The translations under genes and the position numbers were made by a program. 64,000 bases of DNA, taken from contig NZ_JAGGNR010000008.1 of the NCBI RefSeq assembly GCF_018614975.1, positions 682,001 to 746,000 of the forward strand, read 5' to 3'. The notes under the pieces are model-generated. The model was not told where the DNA came from, made no database searches, and saw only the letters and a program-made list of their open reading frames with translations. Source of the stretch: Paenibacillus polymyxa (lineage in GTDB: Bacteria > Bacillota > Bacilli > Paenibacillales > Paenibacillaceae). Positions 20,299 through 28,475 of this stretch are shown in pieces (the stretch's first letter is position 1; each line of letters opens with the position of its first letter).

Positions 20299-20334
20299 AA
20301 TTTAATTATGTTAAATTATATTTTGTAAAATATA
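20299..20334. promoter_or_regulatory. Tandem AT-rich palindromes, candidate OhrR operator
   Basis: AATTTAATTATGTTAAATT (7-5-7) directly abuts TATATTTTGTAAAATATA (8-2-8). OhrR of Gram-positive bacteria binds AT-rich inverted repeats. The position is about 120-150 bp from the ohrR start, somewhat far for autoregulation, so the assignment is a guess. Confidence 0.4.
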
Positions 20335-20425
20335 AATGCAAATAGATGGCCAGCAAGTACATCTCATAATTCAATAAAAATAATACATAAGATCCATGAA
20401 ATAAATTCGCGTTTTCTCGGGCCAA

Positions 20426-20442
20426 ATTATGATAATCATAAT
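20426..20442. promoter_or_regulatory. PerR/Fur-type box
   Basis: ATTATGATAATCATAAT is a perfect 8-1-8 palindrome. Its 7-1-7 core TTATGAT-A-ATCATAA differs from the PerR consensus TTATAATNATTATAA at one position per half and from the Fur consensus at two. No gene begins close to it; it lies about 220 bp ahead of comM and 245 bp ahead of ohrR. Confidence 0.45.
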
Positions 20443-20549
20443 GAAAGTTACGAACCATTTTCGCCAAAGCTATTTAATGATTTCCTTCCAGAACTCAGAA
20501 CTAAAATTCAGGGATCAGGAATGATGACTACAGCAATGATATTGACAGG

Positions 20550-20578
20550 TTGACTCCATGATTCCTTTTATATAAAAT
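20550..20578 (+). promoter_or_regulatory. Sigma-A type promoter of comM
   Basis: TTGACT and TAAAAT are separated by 17 bp, about 85 bp ahead of the comM start. TTGACA just upstream is an alternative -35. Confidence 0.5.
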
Positions 20579-20664
20579 GCTTAATAGAAGCTGAGGAAGC
20601 ACCTTAATTCGTAGACTGGCCCGTATTATGCGGAGTCAAGAATCGAGTGAGGTGTTTCTTTGTT

Positions 20665-22278
20665 ATGTACGGAAAATTACACAGTGCGTGTTTGTACGGA
20701 ATTGATGGCGTTCTGATCGAGGTGGAAACCGATTTATCCAATGGTTTGCCACAGACATCCATCATCGGTTTACCGGATTCAGCCATTCGTGAGGCCGTTG
20801 AACGTGTTCGTGCAGCGATCAAAAACTGCGGATATCAGTATCCGTTACAGCGGATCACAATCAATCTGGCCCCCGCTGATCTACGTAAAGAAGGATCTTC
20901 CTTTGATCTAGCCATTGCTATTGGTTTACTTATGACAAGCGGCCAGCTTGTACTACCTTCCCAGGAACGGACATTAGTGATTGGCGAACTGGCGTTGGAT
21001 GGTTCGATCAGGCCCGTGCCCGGCATTTTATCCATGGTGGATCTGGCCAAACGACAAGGTTTTACTTCCGTGCTCCTGCCTTTGGATAACGTAGAGGAAG
21101 CGTCACTGATTCGAGGTATCCAGGTGTTTGGCATTCGTCATTTACAGGATATCGCGCCTCAAAATTCAGATCAATCTGCGAGTTCAGTTGGAATACCAAA
21201 AAATACAGTCAATGCAGGGCCGGTTATGTTGAAAAATTATGCTCACCTCGCTGCTCCTATAACAGATAAAACTCATAAGATGGCGGATAGCAAGCCGAGA
21301 CAAACACCATTATTTGCAGATGACTATAGCGATGTTCTCGGGCAGCACCATGTAAAACGCGCGCTTATGATTGCTGCAGCCGGCATGCATAATATATTGC
21401 TCGTTGGGCCACCAGGCACGGGCAAAACGATGTTAATCAAACGTCTGCCTTCCATCCTTCCTCCTTTGTCAGAAGATGAAGCGTTGGAAGTCACCAAAGT
21501 ATTAAGTGCCGCAGGCAAATTGAAAGAAGCGCCTCAAGGCCTGATTGCAGACAGACCCTTTCGCTCCCCTCACCACACGATATCCACCTCTGGTCTGATT
21601 GGAGGCGGTGGTATCCCGAAACCGGGTGAAGTGAGCCTTGCCCACCGTGGCATATTGTTTCTGGATGAATTACCTGAATTCCAGCGCCAAGTGCTGGAGG
21701 TATTAAGGCAGCCGTTAGAGGATCGCACAGTGACAATTAGTCGGGCACGAGCTGCATTCACCTTTCCGGCCCAGTTCATGCTTGCATGTTCCATGAATCC
21801 CTGTCCATGCGGTTATTTGTCCGCTCATTCGGAGGAGCAACGCTGCATATGTAGTCCCGCCCGTGTTGCCGCGTACCGAGCCAAAATTTCAGGACCACTG
21901 CTGGACCGCATTGATCTTCAGGTTGAGGTTCCTCCACCAGGCGAGTGGCGCAAGTCTGCTGCTTCCCCTTCCTCTGAAGAAATGCAGGCAAAAGTGATCC
22001 ACGCTCATCAAATTCAGGCTGCACGTTATGCCCAAAGTTCAGTCCGTTGGAATAGCCAGCTTTCGGGCACGCTTTTGCGACGAACGATCCATCTCCCCCA
22101 AGAGGCAGAGCAACTGTTAGAGCAAACTCTGCAAACGTTAAACCTGAGCATGCGTGCACATGATCGGATAATCAAAATGGCACAGACCATTGCCGATCTG
22201 GACCATGAAGGTGAAATTGTGACAGCTCATGTGGCTGAAGCCATCCAGTATCGTCAATTGGATCTTAATTTATTTTGA
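20665..22278 (+). CDS. comM: ComM/YifB family AAA+ helicase (Mg-chelatase-like)
   Basis: A 537-residue protein that in transformable bacteria promotes branch migration during integration of donor DNA. The N-terminal ChlI-like domain (1-165, LSNGLPQTSIIGLPDSAIREAVERVRAAIKN) is followed by the AAA+ Mg-chelatase domain (Walker A GPPGTGKT, Walker B GILFLDELPEF, and the CSMNPCPCGY cysteine motif) and a C-terminal lid (LNLSMRAHDRIIKMAQTIADL). I chose the ATG at 20665 (MYGKLHSA), with GAGGTG 9-10 nt upstream, over the in-frame GTG at 20647. It is one of few plus-strand genes in this part. Confidence 0.93.
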   Translation: MYGKLHSACLYGIDGVLIEVETDLSNGLPQTSIIGLPDSAIREAVERVRAAIKNCGYQYPLQRITINLAPADLRKEGSSFDLAIAIGLLMTSGQLVLPSQERTLVIGELALDGSIRPVPGILSMVDLAKRQGFTSVLLPLDNVEEASLIRGIQVFGIRHLQDIAPQNSDQSASSVGIPKNTVNAGPVMLKNYAHLAAPITDKTHKMADSKPRQTPLFADDYSDVLGQHHVKRALMIAAAGMHNILLVGPPGTGKTMLIKRLPSILPPLSEDEALEVTKVLSAAGKLKEAPQGLIADRPFRSPHHTISTSGLIGGGGIPKPGEVSLAHRGILFLDELPEFQRQVLEVLRQPLEDRTVTISRARAAFTFPAQFMLACSMNPCPCGYLSAHSEEQRCICSPARVAAYRAKISGPLLDRIDLQVEVPPPGEWRKSAASPSSEEMQAKVIHAHQIQAARYAQSSVRWNSQLSGTLLRRTIHLPQEAEQLLEQTLQTLNLSMRAHDRIIKMAQTIADLDHEGEIVTAHVAEAIQYRQLDLNLF

Positions 22279-22414
22279 GAAGCGTGTGGAGGAAAGAACA
22301 GGCCGATTTACCCAAAGGCAGTGAAATGGATATGAACTGTAGACAGCAGAGGAAGATCGAGAAGGATTTCTTATGCAGATTCTACAATGCGGATACACCA
22401 ACATGACAAAAAAA

Positions 22415-22457
22415 ACGTACAAGCCCTTATCTTCTGTGAAGAAAGGTACTTGTACGT
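22415..22457 (-). terminator. Terminator after the nitroreductase gene
   Basis: ACGTACAAG pairs perfectly with CTTGTACGT, with inner CTTC/GAAG pairing, and eight T follow on the minus strand. It lies between the convergent comM and nitroreductase genes. Confidence 0.85.
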
Positions 22458-22511
22458 AGATTTCCCTGAAACATAAGGGGATCGTATATAGCTAAGGTTT
22501 ACAATAATTTA

Positions 22512-23063
22512 TTATTCGAAAAGAGTGAGTTTGTCCTTAGCTGGTGTGCGTTCTTTGGCAGAAGGAATAACATCAGGGTATCCCATATAAATCATGCCTA
22601 CAATCTTCTCTCCTGCCTCTATTCCAAGCGGTTTGCGGAATTTGGGAGCATACAAGAATGGCTTCGTCACCCAGAACGTTCCAATGTCTTCACTCCAGGC
22701 TGCAAGCATAAAGTTCTGAACCAATGCACTGACCGCAGCGAAGTCTTCGTCCCAGATATTCTGTCTTGGATCTTCTTCCAGCACGACAAGCATAACGGAT
22801 GGAACTTGCATAATATTGGCTGAGAATTTATTGTCTTCTCCCATTTCTGCGTCAATAGCCTCAGCCAATTTCTTACGTCCATTTCCGGTAAACAACAAAA
22901 ATCTCCACGGTTCACGCAGTTTATGGTTAGGAGCCCAGACTGCGGTGTCCAGCAATTCTATAATCTGCTGTGTAGGAACAGCTTCTTTTTTAAATTTTTT
23001 CACCGTACGACGGTTTTGAATCGCATTTCTGACTTCATTTGTTGTTTTCGTAGCTTTACTCAT
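22512..23063 (-). CDS. Nitroreductase family protein
   Basis: A 183-residue FMN-dependent oxidoreductase of the NfsA/NfsB-like fold. It begins with NRRTVKKFKKEAVP, the FMN-phosphate-binding Arg motif; WAPNHKLREPWRFLLFTG follows, and the C-terminal half holds IVGMIYMGYPDVIPSAKERTPAKDKL. Substrate is unknown; such proteins reduce nitro compounds, quinones or flavins. I use the ATG at 23063 because AGGAGGTACGGTCG precedes it; the open frame runs further upstream without a ribosome site. It is monocistronic, with its own terminator. Confidence 0.88.
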   Translation of the reverse strand: MSKATKTTNEVRNAIQNRRTVKKFKKEAVPTQQIIELLDTAVWAPNHKLREPWRFLLFTGNGRKKLAEAIDAEMGEDNKFSANIMQVPSVMLVVLEEDPRQNIWDEDFAAVSALVQNFMLAAWSEDIGTFWVTKPFLYAPKFRKPLGIEAGEKIVGMIYMGYPDVIPSAKERTPAKDKLTLFE

Positions 23064-23435
23064 CGACCGTACCTCCTGTTTATAAATAATATTTGCAACC
23101 GCAAACAGTGATTCGCGGCCTAGTACAACGTGTTGGTAATAAATCAAAAGACACAACGATAAGATTACATTCTTGATTATACACTCTTCTGTTCAGAAGA
23201 TTCAAAGACAGGGGAATTGCTGATACCAACTGATTTCAAACAAAATGAAAATTTAATCAGTGTACTTAATCGAATCATCCATTTGATGCTTTTCTATACA
23301 TCCCACTAATCTCTTTTTAATTTTTAACGTTCTATATTGCCGATGATACAATATGTATCTATAAATCCCTGAAATAAAACGATTTTATTATGTCGCTCTT
23401 TCCTTATTTTGATGATTTCTTTAGTTAAATCAAAA
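23064..23435. other. Spacer upstream of the nitroreductase gene, nothing identified
   Basis: AT-rich, with several short frames that do not look like proteins. A minus-strand frame at 23324-23557 runs through the terminator at 23436-23473 and has no ribosome site, so it is not reported as a gene. No convincing promoter hexamers were fixed. Confidence 0.5.
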
Positions 23436-23473
23436 AAAGCCACATTTCCTGTATAGATAGGAACTGTGGCTTT
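23436..23473 (-). terminator. Terminator after yraN
   Basis: AAAGCCACA pairs with TGTGGCTTT (9 bp), with an inner CCT/AGG; on the minus strand seven T follow. It lies about 157 bp after the yraN stop and ends the rnhB-yraN transcript. Confidence 0.85.
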
Positions 23474-23629
23474 AGATATTGACTGCTTACAAAACAAAAA
23501 AAGGGGGCTATGATAAGACCTAATTAAACTTGTGCTTGAGCTTGGAGAAAAGCTCAATGGAATATATCAAGAATCCGAAAAGGATATATTTCGTAACTTT
23601 TATTAGAGCAATAACTTTTAGTGCAAACC

Positions 23630-24028
23630 TTAAAAAGCATTAACAATGTGATTCACTGAGACAACATCACCTGTCTGATTAAGCATCACGGCGATTACAT
23701 CAAAACGGATCTGAAGATCCGTCTCCCCCGTCATTTGCAAATACACGGATGCGGTTGAACGTACCTGCTGCATTTTACGCATATCGACCGATTCCTGAGG
23801 TGTACCGTACTGAGCAGCTCCACTTCTGCTTCTCACTTCTACGAAGACAATCAGCCCGTCGCAGGAAGCAATGATGTCAATCTCACCGCTGCGGCAACGC
23901 CAGTTCTGTCTAATGATCCGATAATCATTCTCTCGCAGCCAACGACAGGCAGCCTCTTCACCTAATCGACCTTTCTGCTGTCGTGTAAGCTTCATTTCAG
24001 ATTCCTGGCCCGATCTACGTTCTACCAT
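23630..24028 (-). CDS. yraN: YraN family (UPF0102) endonuclease-like protein
   Basis: A 132-residue protein with the restriction-endonuclease-like fold of the UPF0102 family: GRLGEEAACRWLRENDYRIIRQNWRCRSGEIDIIASCDGLIVFVEVRSRS. The GEIDII...FVEV pattern gives the Asp and Glu of a PD-(D/E)XK-type site, although the usual Lys is replaced by Arg (VEVRSR). Cellular role is unknown; Holliday-junction or DNA repair functions have been suggested for the family. The first ATG overlaps the end of the FlhB-like gene by 7 bp; a second ATG at 23995 (MKLTRQQK) would give a more typical 121 residues. Confidence 0.9.
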   Translation of the reverse strand: MVERRSGQESEMKLTRQQKGRLGEEAACRWLRENDYRIIRQNWRCRSGEIDIIASCDGLIVFVEVRSRSGAAQYGTPQESVDMRKMQQVRSTASVYLQMTGETDLQIRFDVIAVMLNQTGDVVSVNHIVNAF

Positions 24029-24333
24029 GACTCATCTTCCCCACGTCCCGAAGCCAGTTGATCTGCACGGTAGACATACGATAGAACCTCTGCTACCAGT
24101 TGATACAGTTCTGCCGGAATCTGTTCATCCAGATCCAACTTGGAGAGTACTTCCACAAGAGCTGCATCCTCCTGAACAGCCACTCCGTTTTCCTTGGCTT
24201 TATCCAGAATGGCTTCTGCCACTTTGCCGCGGCCTTTGGCTACAACAACGGGTGCTTCGCTTTCTCCAGGGACATATTTTAGGGCAACCGCCTTTTTGGA
24301 GAGCAGATCGGGTTGTGACGACTCGTACTTCAT
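24022..24333 (-). CDS. FlhB C-terminal domain-like protein (YlqH type)
   Basis: A 103-residue protein matching only the cytoplasmic domain of FlhB/EscU/YscU: KKAVALKYVPGESEAPVVVAKGRGKVAEAILDKAKENGVAVQEDAALVEVLSKLDLDEQIPAELYQLVAEVLSYVYRAD. In true FlhB the domain is autocleaved at NPTH and switches export specificity; that motif and all membrane helices are absent here. It overlaps the stop of the FliK-like gene by ATGA, so the two are translationally coupled. Function is unknown; the FliK partner suggests an unusual switch-like pair. Confidence 0.88.
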   Translation of the reverse strand: MKYESSQPDLLSKKAVALKYVPGESEAPVVVAKGRGKVAEAILDKAKENGVAVQEDAALVEVLSKLDLDEQIPAELYQLVAEVLSYVYRADQLASGRGEDESW

Positions 24334-26387
24334 ACCTTCAAGTCCACCCCTTTGTATCGTTCAGGACTATAGTCCGAGGCTGACATTTTGCGTTCCGCGC
24401 CCGGTTCCTGGCCCACTGGCCACGGCTCCGCCTTGAAGGTGAGCAATTGATATCCCAGCTTGTCCAAAGCCTGATGGATGACCTCTCGGCCACTTTCCAA
24501 AAGCGACCCCATCCCTTCGCGATCATTCAAGACTCGCAGACTGACAATGTTGTTAACCACATGGACATCAACCAGCGTAGGTCCCAGACTTTTCATGTCG
24601 AGATCAAACCACAGACGGCAATTGGACGCATCCAGCTCTCCACGTGGTCCACGACGTGACTGAATCTGAACAGACGCCGTTTCTTCCCCGTCCGGTCCAG
24701 TGATTGGAATAAACCAGTGCATCTGTGCAAATGTAGCACTGCGATCTGTCGTTAACAATAACTGCTGACCTGTCAGATATTGCACGGCTTGTCCTGCGGC
24801 ATCCTTGAGTGCCGCCGGTGCACCTTCGCTGCTCGCAAGCTGCAGCAGCAAGCCCTTTAGCGTGTCCGCATTCGCCGGACTCGCCGCATCTCCCACGCGC
24901 GGCTGCACAGCCGCGCCGTGAACGGCCTGCTGCTCGTGCTCCGCACCGAGCAGCTTCAACACGCGCCCCACCCACGGGTCCCCCTCGTGGGTGACAGGCG
25001 CGGGCACTGCCGCAGCTCCCGCAGGTGCTGCGGCACTACCGCCAGCCGGCGGCGCATCAGCGCCGGCTGGCAACGGCTGCGGCACGCCTCCGGCAGCCGC
25101 AGCCGTCTGGCCGCCCTGCGATGCAGGGGCGGCCTGTACAGCCGCACCAGGCTGTGCCGGTGCGGCTGTGGACGCGCTGCGCAGGGCGTCCAGCAGCGCC
25201 AGCAGCTTGGGCGCCAGCTGCGCTGCCGTAGGCGCTGCTGGCGCCGCCTGGCCTGCTGCGGACGGAGTCCCCGCAGCAGCAGGCGTTTCAGCGCGGCCGT
25301 CAGTCCGCCCGGCCGCGCCTGCTTCAGGCTGGCCTGCAGTTACACGGCCAGCCACAGATTCTGCTGCCGCCCCTGGTGCACCCGGGCGGCTCCCAGCTTG
25401 GCCCGCGTCAGCCCCGCGCGGGCTCTCTCCAGGTATTCCGGTTCCAGACGGAATACCCGCACCTCCTTTGCCAGCCGTTTCAACGTTACTGGCAACTGCC
25501 TTCGTCACGGTTTCAGCATTTCCTGCGCCTCCACCAGTCTGCACGTTTCCTTTCACCACAGTACCTGCATCCTCTGCTCCGCCATCCGTCATGGATATAG
25601 ATCCTGCCAATGCCGCTTGTCCTTGTTGTGTCGACAAAGCAGGTGTTCCGGTTCCAGTCACCTGACGACCATTGCCTGATGCAGCCAATCCTTCGTCCGT
25701 CTGTGATGCATTCGGTACTACAGGTGCACCAGCCATGACTCCTGGTTTCAACGTAGCAGATTGTTCTCCAGGCAATACCGATTTACCTGTTGTTTGAGTA
25801 AGCATCGTTTCCAACTGATCAGCCAACCCGCTTAACAACTGGTGCAGAGGGGGGCCAAACACCGTCTGGTGTAATCCTTTTACTGTTTCCGCCGTAACCG
25901 GAAGACCACGCTGAAAAGCAATTCCCGTCGCCTGCACCCACTCTTCTACTGGCACCTGTGCGGGTTTGGCTGTCATCATATTTTGAACCATAGCCACATT
26001 ATCCTTCGTCAGCGGCAAACCGCTACGCTGCATGGCAAGTAACAGTTCCCGGTTCCCTTTTGTATCCGGCAGTCCTACATCCTGAAGCAGGTTGTTCAAG
26101 GAAGCTTGTGGCAGCTCAGCAAGTGTACTCGACATTGGCTTCATGACCGTTATGCCATTCTCACCTGGAGGCTGCACTTGAAGCAAAGTGGTCTCACCTG
26201 GACGGAGTGGAGTTTCCAACTTGGCGCGCACCTGGACACCTTGAATCTGTAGAACCGCATCCCCTCCATCATCGGATACACTTACCACAGAGCCACGAAC
26301 CACCTGACCTTCCTTTAATTCAAGCGGCTTGGCATTTCCTGGCTTACTATCTCCCAATAATCCCTTAATCATGGAACCGATATTCAA
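24330..26387 (-). CDS. FliK-like protein with long Ala/Gly/Pro-rich linker (YlqG type)
   Basis: A 685-residue soluble protein with no signal peptide. The N-terminal part (1-110) looks like a small beta domain (LKEGQVVRGSVVSVSDDGGDAVLQIQGVQVRAKLETPLRPGETTLLQV). Residues of about 275-490 are a low-complexity Ala/Gly/Pro/Gln linker encoded by very GC-rich DNA (about 24.8-25.5 kb). The C-terminal domain (about 560-685) resembles the FliK hook domain (LWFDLDMKSLGPTLVDVHVVNNIVSLRVLND). Translation starts at a TTG (26387) after AAGGAGGGGG. It is followed, with a 4-bp overlap, by the FlhB C-domain gene. Function unknown. Confidence 0.82.
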   Translation of the reverse strand: MNIGSMIKGLLGDSKPGNAKPLELKEGQVVRGSVVSVSDDGGDAVLQIQGVQVRAKLETPLRPGETTLLQVQPPGENGITVMKPMSSTLAELPQASLNNLLQDVGLPDTKGNRELLLAMQRSGLPLTKDNVAMVQNMMTAKPAQVPVEEWVQATGIAFQRGLPVTAETVKGLHQTVFGPPLHQLLSGLADQLETMLTQTTGKSVLPGEQSATLKPGVMAGAPVVPNASQTDEGLAASGNGRQVTGTGTPALSTQQGQAALAGSISMTDGGAEDAGTVVKGNVQTGGGAGNAETVTKAVASNVETAGKGGAGIPSGTGIPGESPRGADAGQAGSRPGAPGAAAESVAGRVTAGQPEAGAAGRTDGRAETPAAAGTPSAAGQAAPAAPTAAQLAPKLLALLDALRSASTAAPAQPGAAVQAAPASQGGQTAAAAGGVPQPLPAGADAPPAGGSAAAPAGAAAVPAPVTHEGDPWVGRVLKLLGAEHEQQAVHGAAVQPRVGDAASPANADTLKGLLLQLASSEGAPAALKDAAGQAVQYLTGQQLLLTTDRSATFAQMHWFIPITGPDGEETASVQIQSRRGPRGELDASNCRLWFDLDMKSLGPTLVDVHVVNNIVSLRVLNDREGMGSLLESGREVIHQALDKLGYQLLTFKAEPWPVGQEPGAERKMSASDYSPERYKGVDLKV

Positions 26388-26417
26388 TTCTCTCCCCCTC
26401 CTTCCTTCAAACCTGTG

Positions 26418-27119
26418 TTAAAACAACGATTGCTGCTCTCCAAGCAGATTGCCCAGAAAACTGCGCCGATGCATCGGGGTTGCCCCCAACGCCATAATCT
26501 GCTCCCGATGAACTTTTGTTGCATATCCTTTATGTATCGACAGACCATATTCCGGATATAACGTATCCCATTCTTCCTTACACAGCCGATCTCGCGTTAC
26601 CTTGGCAATAATAGATGCCGCTGCGATTGATTGACTATTAGCGTCACCTTTAATAATGGACAGTTGAGGTACATTCACATCCACCTTCTCGGCATCCACC
26701 AGCATATAATCAGGAGTTTCTCCCAATGCTTCAACAGCTCGTTTCATCGCGAGTCTCGCAGCCTGCTTGATGTTAAGCCGATCAATTGTCTCTGCATCCG
26801 CGTACCCGATACCTACCGCCAGCGCTTTTTCCATAATGACATCATATAATGCATCACGTTTTTTCTCCGTTAATTTCTTGGAGTCATTCACACCTTCCAA
26901 GATGAGATCCTTCGGTAAAATAACCGCTGCTGCGACAACGTCCCCAAACAAACATCCCCGTCCTACCTCATCAATACCAGCAATACGTTCAAATCCACTG
27001 TCCCAATACTCCCGCTCGTAGAGCAACAGATCTCGAGGTTCACTGGCTTCTTTTTTCTTCTTTGGTCCAATCGGGGTATCCAGTAGATTCAACCCGATCT
27101 CTTCATTATTTTCAACCAT
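26418..27119 (-). CDS. rnhB: Ribonuclease HII
   Basis: A 233-residue enzyme that cuts RNA in RNA-DNA hybrids, including single misincorporated ribonucleotides. The DEVGRG catalytic motif is present as GIDEVGRGCLFGDVVAAAVIL, with the second acidic site YADAETIDRLNIKQAARLAMKRAV and the third in MLVDAEKVDV. The stretch after DEVGRG (CLFGDV) differs from the usual PLAGPV but keeps all acidic residues. The N-terminal 50 residues are an extension. I prefer the second ATG (27119): the first ATG touches GAGGAG, while the second has 9-nt spacing. Confidence 0.94.
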   Translation of the reverse strand: MVENNEEIGLNLLDTPIGPKKKKEASEPRDLLLYEREYWDSGFERIAGIDEVGRGCLFGDVVAAAVILPKDLILEGVNDSKKLTEKKRDALYDVIMEKALAVGIGYADAETIDRLNIKQAARLAMKRAVEALGETPDYMLVDAEKVDVNVPQLSIIKGDANSQSIAAASIIAKVTRDRLCKEEWDTLYPEYGLSIHKGYATKVHREQIMALGATPMHRRSFLGNLLGEQQSLF

Positions 27120-27479
27120 AACACTCATCTCCTCTACCCACGCTTTTTCAGCATGCGTATCACTTACAACTTTTTATAATATAGACGTAGATCCTCTGTC
27201 TTTTGTTCTGTACAACCTGTCTCTCTCAGCAAAACTTTTCTTTGAGATTTACAAAATAAATATAGTGCTGTCTTCATTTATCGGTATTTGATGGTTTAAA
27301 TTGAATATATCAGACCTCATGTATTCTAATTTGCACCACCATTCATCATAGCACGATTCTGACCCACCTGATATATAGGCCAGCCAATTCCATAAAGCGT
27401 ACTGTTCTTCAATCCTCTTCCATTTTATCGTTTTCAACGTATGTTCCAGCTTTACTTCCGCGTTTGTATACACAAAAAA
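27120..27479. other. Spacer between rnhB and the rbgA terminator
   Basis: No well supported gene. It must carry the promoter for rnhB and the genes after it, but I could not fix the hexamers. One short open frame on the minus strand is listed separately with low confidence. Confidence 0.4.
27249..27473 (-). CDS. Doubtful small ORF, about 74 codons
   Basis: The open frame extends to 27563 but the part upstream of 27473 crosses the rbgA terminator. A GTG at 27473 would give a 74-residue protein rich in Trp and acidic residues (EEQYALWNWLAYISGG, ESCYDEWWCKLEYMRSD). The composition looks more protein-like than most shadows in this window, but there is no good ribosome site and no family was recognised. 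It may be a remnant of a lost gene or chance. Confidence 0.2.
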   Translation of the reverse strand: MYTNAEVKLEHTLKTIKWKRIEEQYALWNWLAYISGGSESCYDEWWCKLEYMRSDIFNLNHQIPINEDSTIFIL

Positions 27480-27509
27480 CGACCGCTCCCGGTAATCCGG
27501 TAACGGCCG
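27480..27509 (-). terminator. Terminator after rbgA
   Basis: A GC-rich stem (CGGCCG..ACCGG against CCGG..CGGTCG, with a G-T pair) is followed by six T on the minus strand. It lies about 75 bp after the rbgA stop. Confidence 0.8.
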
Positions 27510-27581
27510 CTTCTTTCGGCACTTGTATATATGAAATGAACAGATAAAGATAATGATCTTCATCGTGTAGAGTCCATTTTT

Positions 27582-28445
27582 TTAATAGGGAGCTTCCATA
27601 GAAAAACGTCCCATTTTACCCGCTCGCAGTTCACGCAGAAATGCTCGTGATGCCTTTTCCAGATCAATGCGTCCACCGCTTACAACACATCCACGGATAC
27701 GTCCGACTTGTTCCATAATCGCAATAACACTGTCTGAATCATCTGCATCCCTGGAGAACTCCTGAAGTCCGTATCTCTCTTCCAAAGCGTCCCAGTAATA
27801 ACGCATCAGGTAACTGATTCCAAAAAAGGCGATATCCTCTGCATTCAGAATTTCCTCTTTGATCGCACCAGTTACAGCAAGACGGTAACCTACATTTTGA
27901 TCTTCGAACTTGGGCCAAAGAATACCCGGAGTATCCAATAACTCCATTTCTTTGCCTACCTTGATCCACTGTTGCCCCTTCGTCACACCAGGACGATCTC
28001 CTGTTAACGCAATACTCCGTCCAGCCAGTCGGTTAATCAGCGTGGATTTACCTACATTGGGAATCCCTACGATCAACCCGCGAACCGCACGAGGATTAAT
28101 CCCTTTAGCAATTTGACGGTCAATTTTTTCTTTAAGAAGAAGCTTGGCCTGCACGGGAATATCTTTAACATTGGTTCCCGTCGAAGCATCTACAGGAAAA
28201 GCGGTAATTCCTTCTTTTTTGAAATATTCAATCCATTCTTGCGTCACTTTAGCATCTGCCAAATCCGATTTGTTCAACAAAATCATCCGGGGTTTATCCA
28301 GCAATATTTCGTCAATCATCGGATTACGGCTGGAGACAGGCAGACGGGCATCCAATAGTTCGATGACCACGTCGATGAGCTTTAACTTATCCTGAATCTG
28401 GCGTCTGGCTCGAGTCATATGACCTGGAAACCATTGTATCGTCAC
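27582..28445 (-). CDS. rbgA: Ribosome biogenesis GTPase RbgA (YlqF)
   Basis: A 287-residue circularly permuted GTPase essential for late 50S assembly. The G motifs come in permuted order: G4 NKSDLAD (about residue 59), then G1 [14 protein letters not shown] (about 127) and G3 DTPGILWPK (about 174). The start [15 protein letters not shown] is the family signature. Translation begins at a GTG (28445) after GAGGTGA. The gene follows lepB by 30 bp, and the pair forms one transcript ending at the terminator at 27480-27509. Confidence 0.96.
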   Translation of the reverse strand: MTIQWFPGHMTRARRQIQDKLKLIDVVIELLDARLPVSSRNPMIDEILLDKPRMILLNKSDLADAKVTQEWIEYFKKEGITAFPVDASTGTNVKDIPVQAKLLLKEKIDRQIAKGINPRAVRGLIVGIPNVGKSTLINRLAGRSIALTGDRPGVTKGQQWIKVGKEMELLDTPGILWPKFEDQNVGYRLAVTGAIKEEILNAEDIAFFGISYLMRYYWDALEERYGLQEFSRDADDSDSVIAIMEQVGRIRGCVVSGGRIDLEKASRAFLRELRAGKMGRFSMEAPY

Positions 28446-28475
28446 CTTGTCTTCACCTCATTATTTACTTCAATT

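Larger units (their letters stand above)
20182..20664. other. 483-bp divergent regulatory region between ohrR and comM
   Basis: No coding sequence was recognised. It contains, from left to right: a 6-5-6 palindrome TTCCTTATAAAAAGGAA at 20214-20230, two back-to-back AT-rich palindromes at 20299-20334, a 17-bp palindrome at 20426-20442, and a sigma-A type promoter for comM at 20550-20578. The density of dyads is unusual for the window. Confidence 0.7.

Noticed and set aside
23324-23557. Minus-strand frame of 77 codons upstream of the nitroreductase gene's 5' side
   Set aside because: It runs through a perfect terminator hairpin and has no ribosome site.
24918-25679. Long plus-strand open frames opposite the FliK-like gene
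   Set aside because: They exist because the GC-rich linker has few stop codons. They lack ribosome sites, and the minus strand encodes the complete FliK-like protein with recognisable ends.
26418-27119. RNase HII with altered sequence after DEVGRG as a sign of inactivity
   Set aside because: All acidic catalytic residues are present; the CLFGDV variant looks like a lineage difference.
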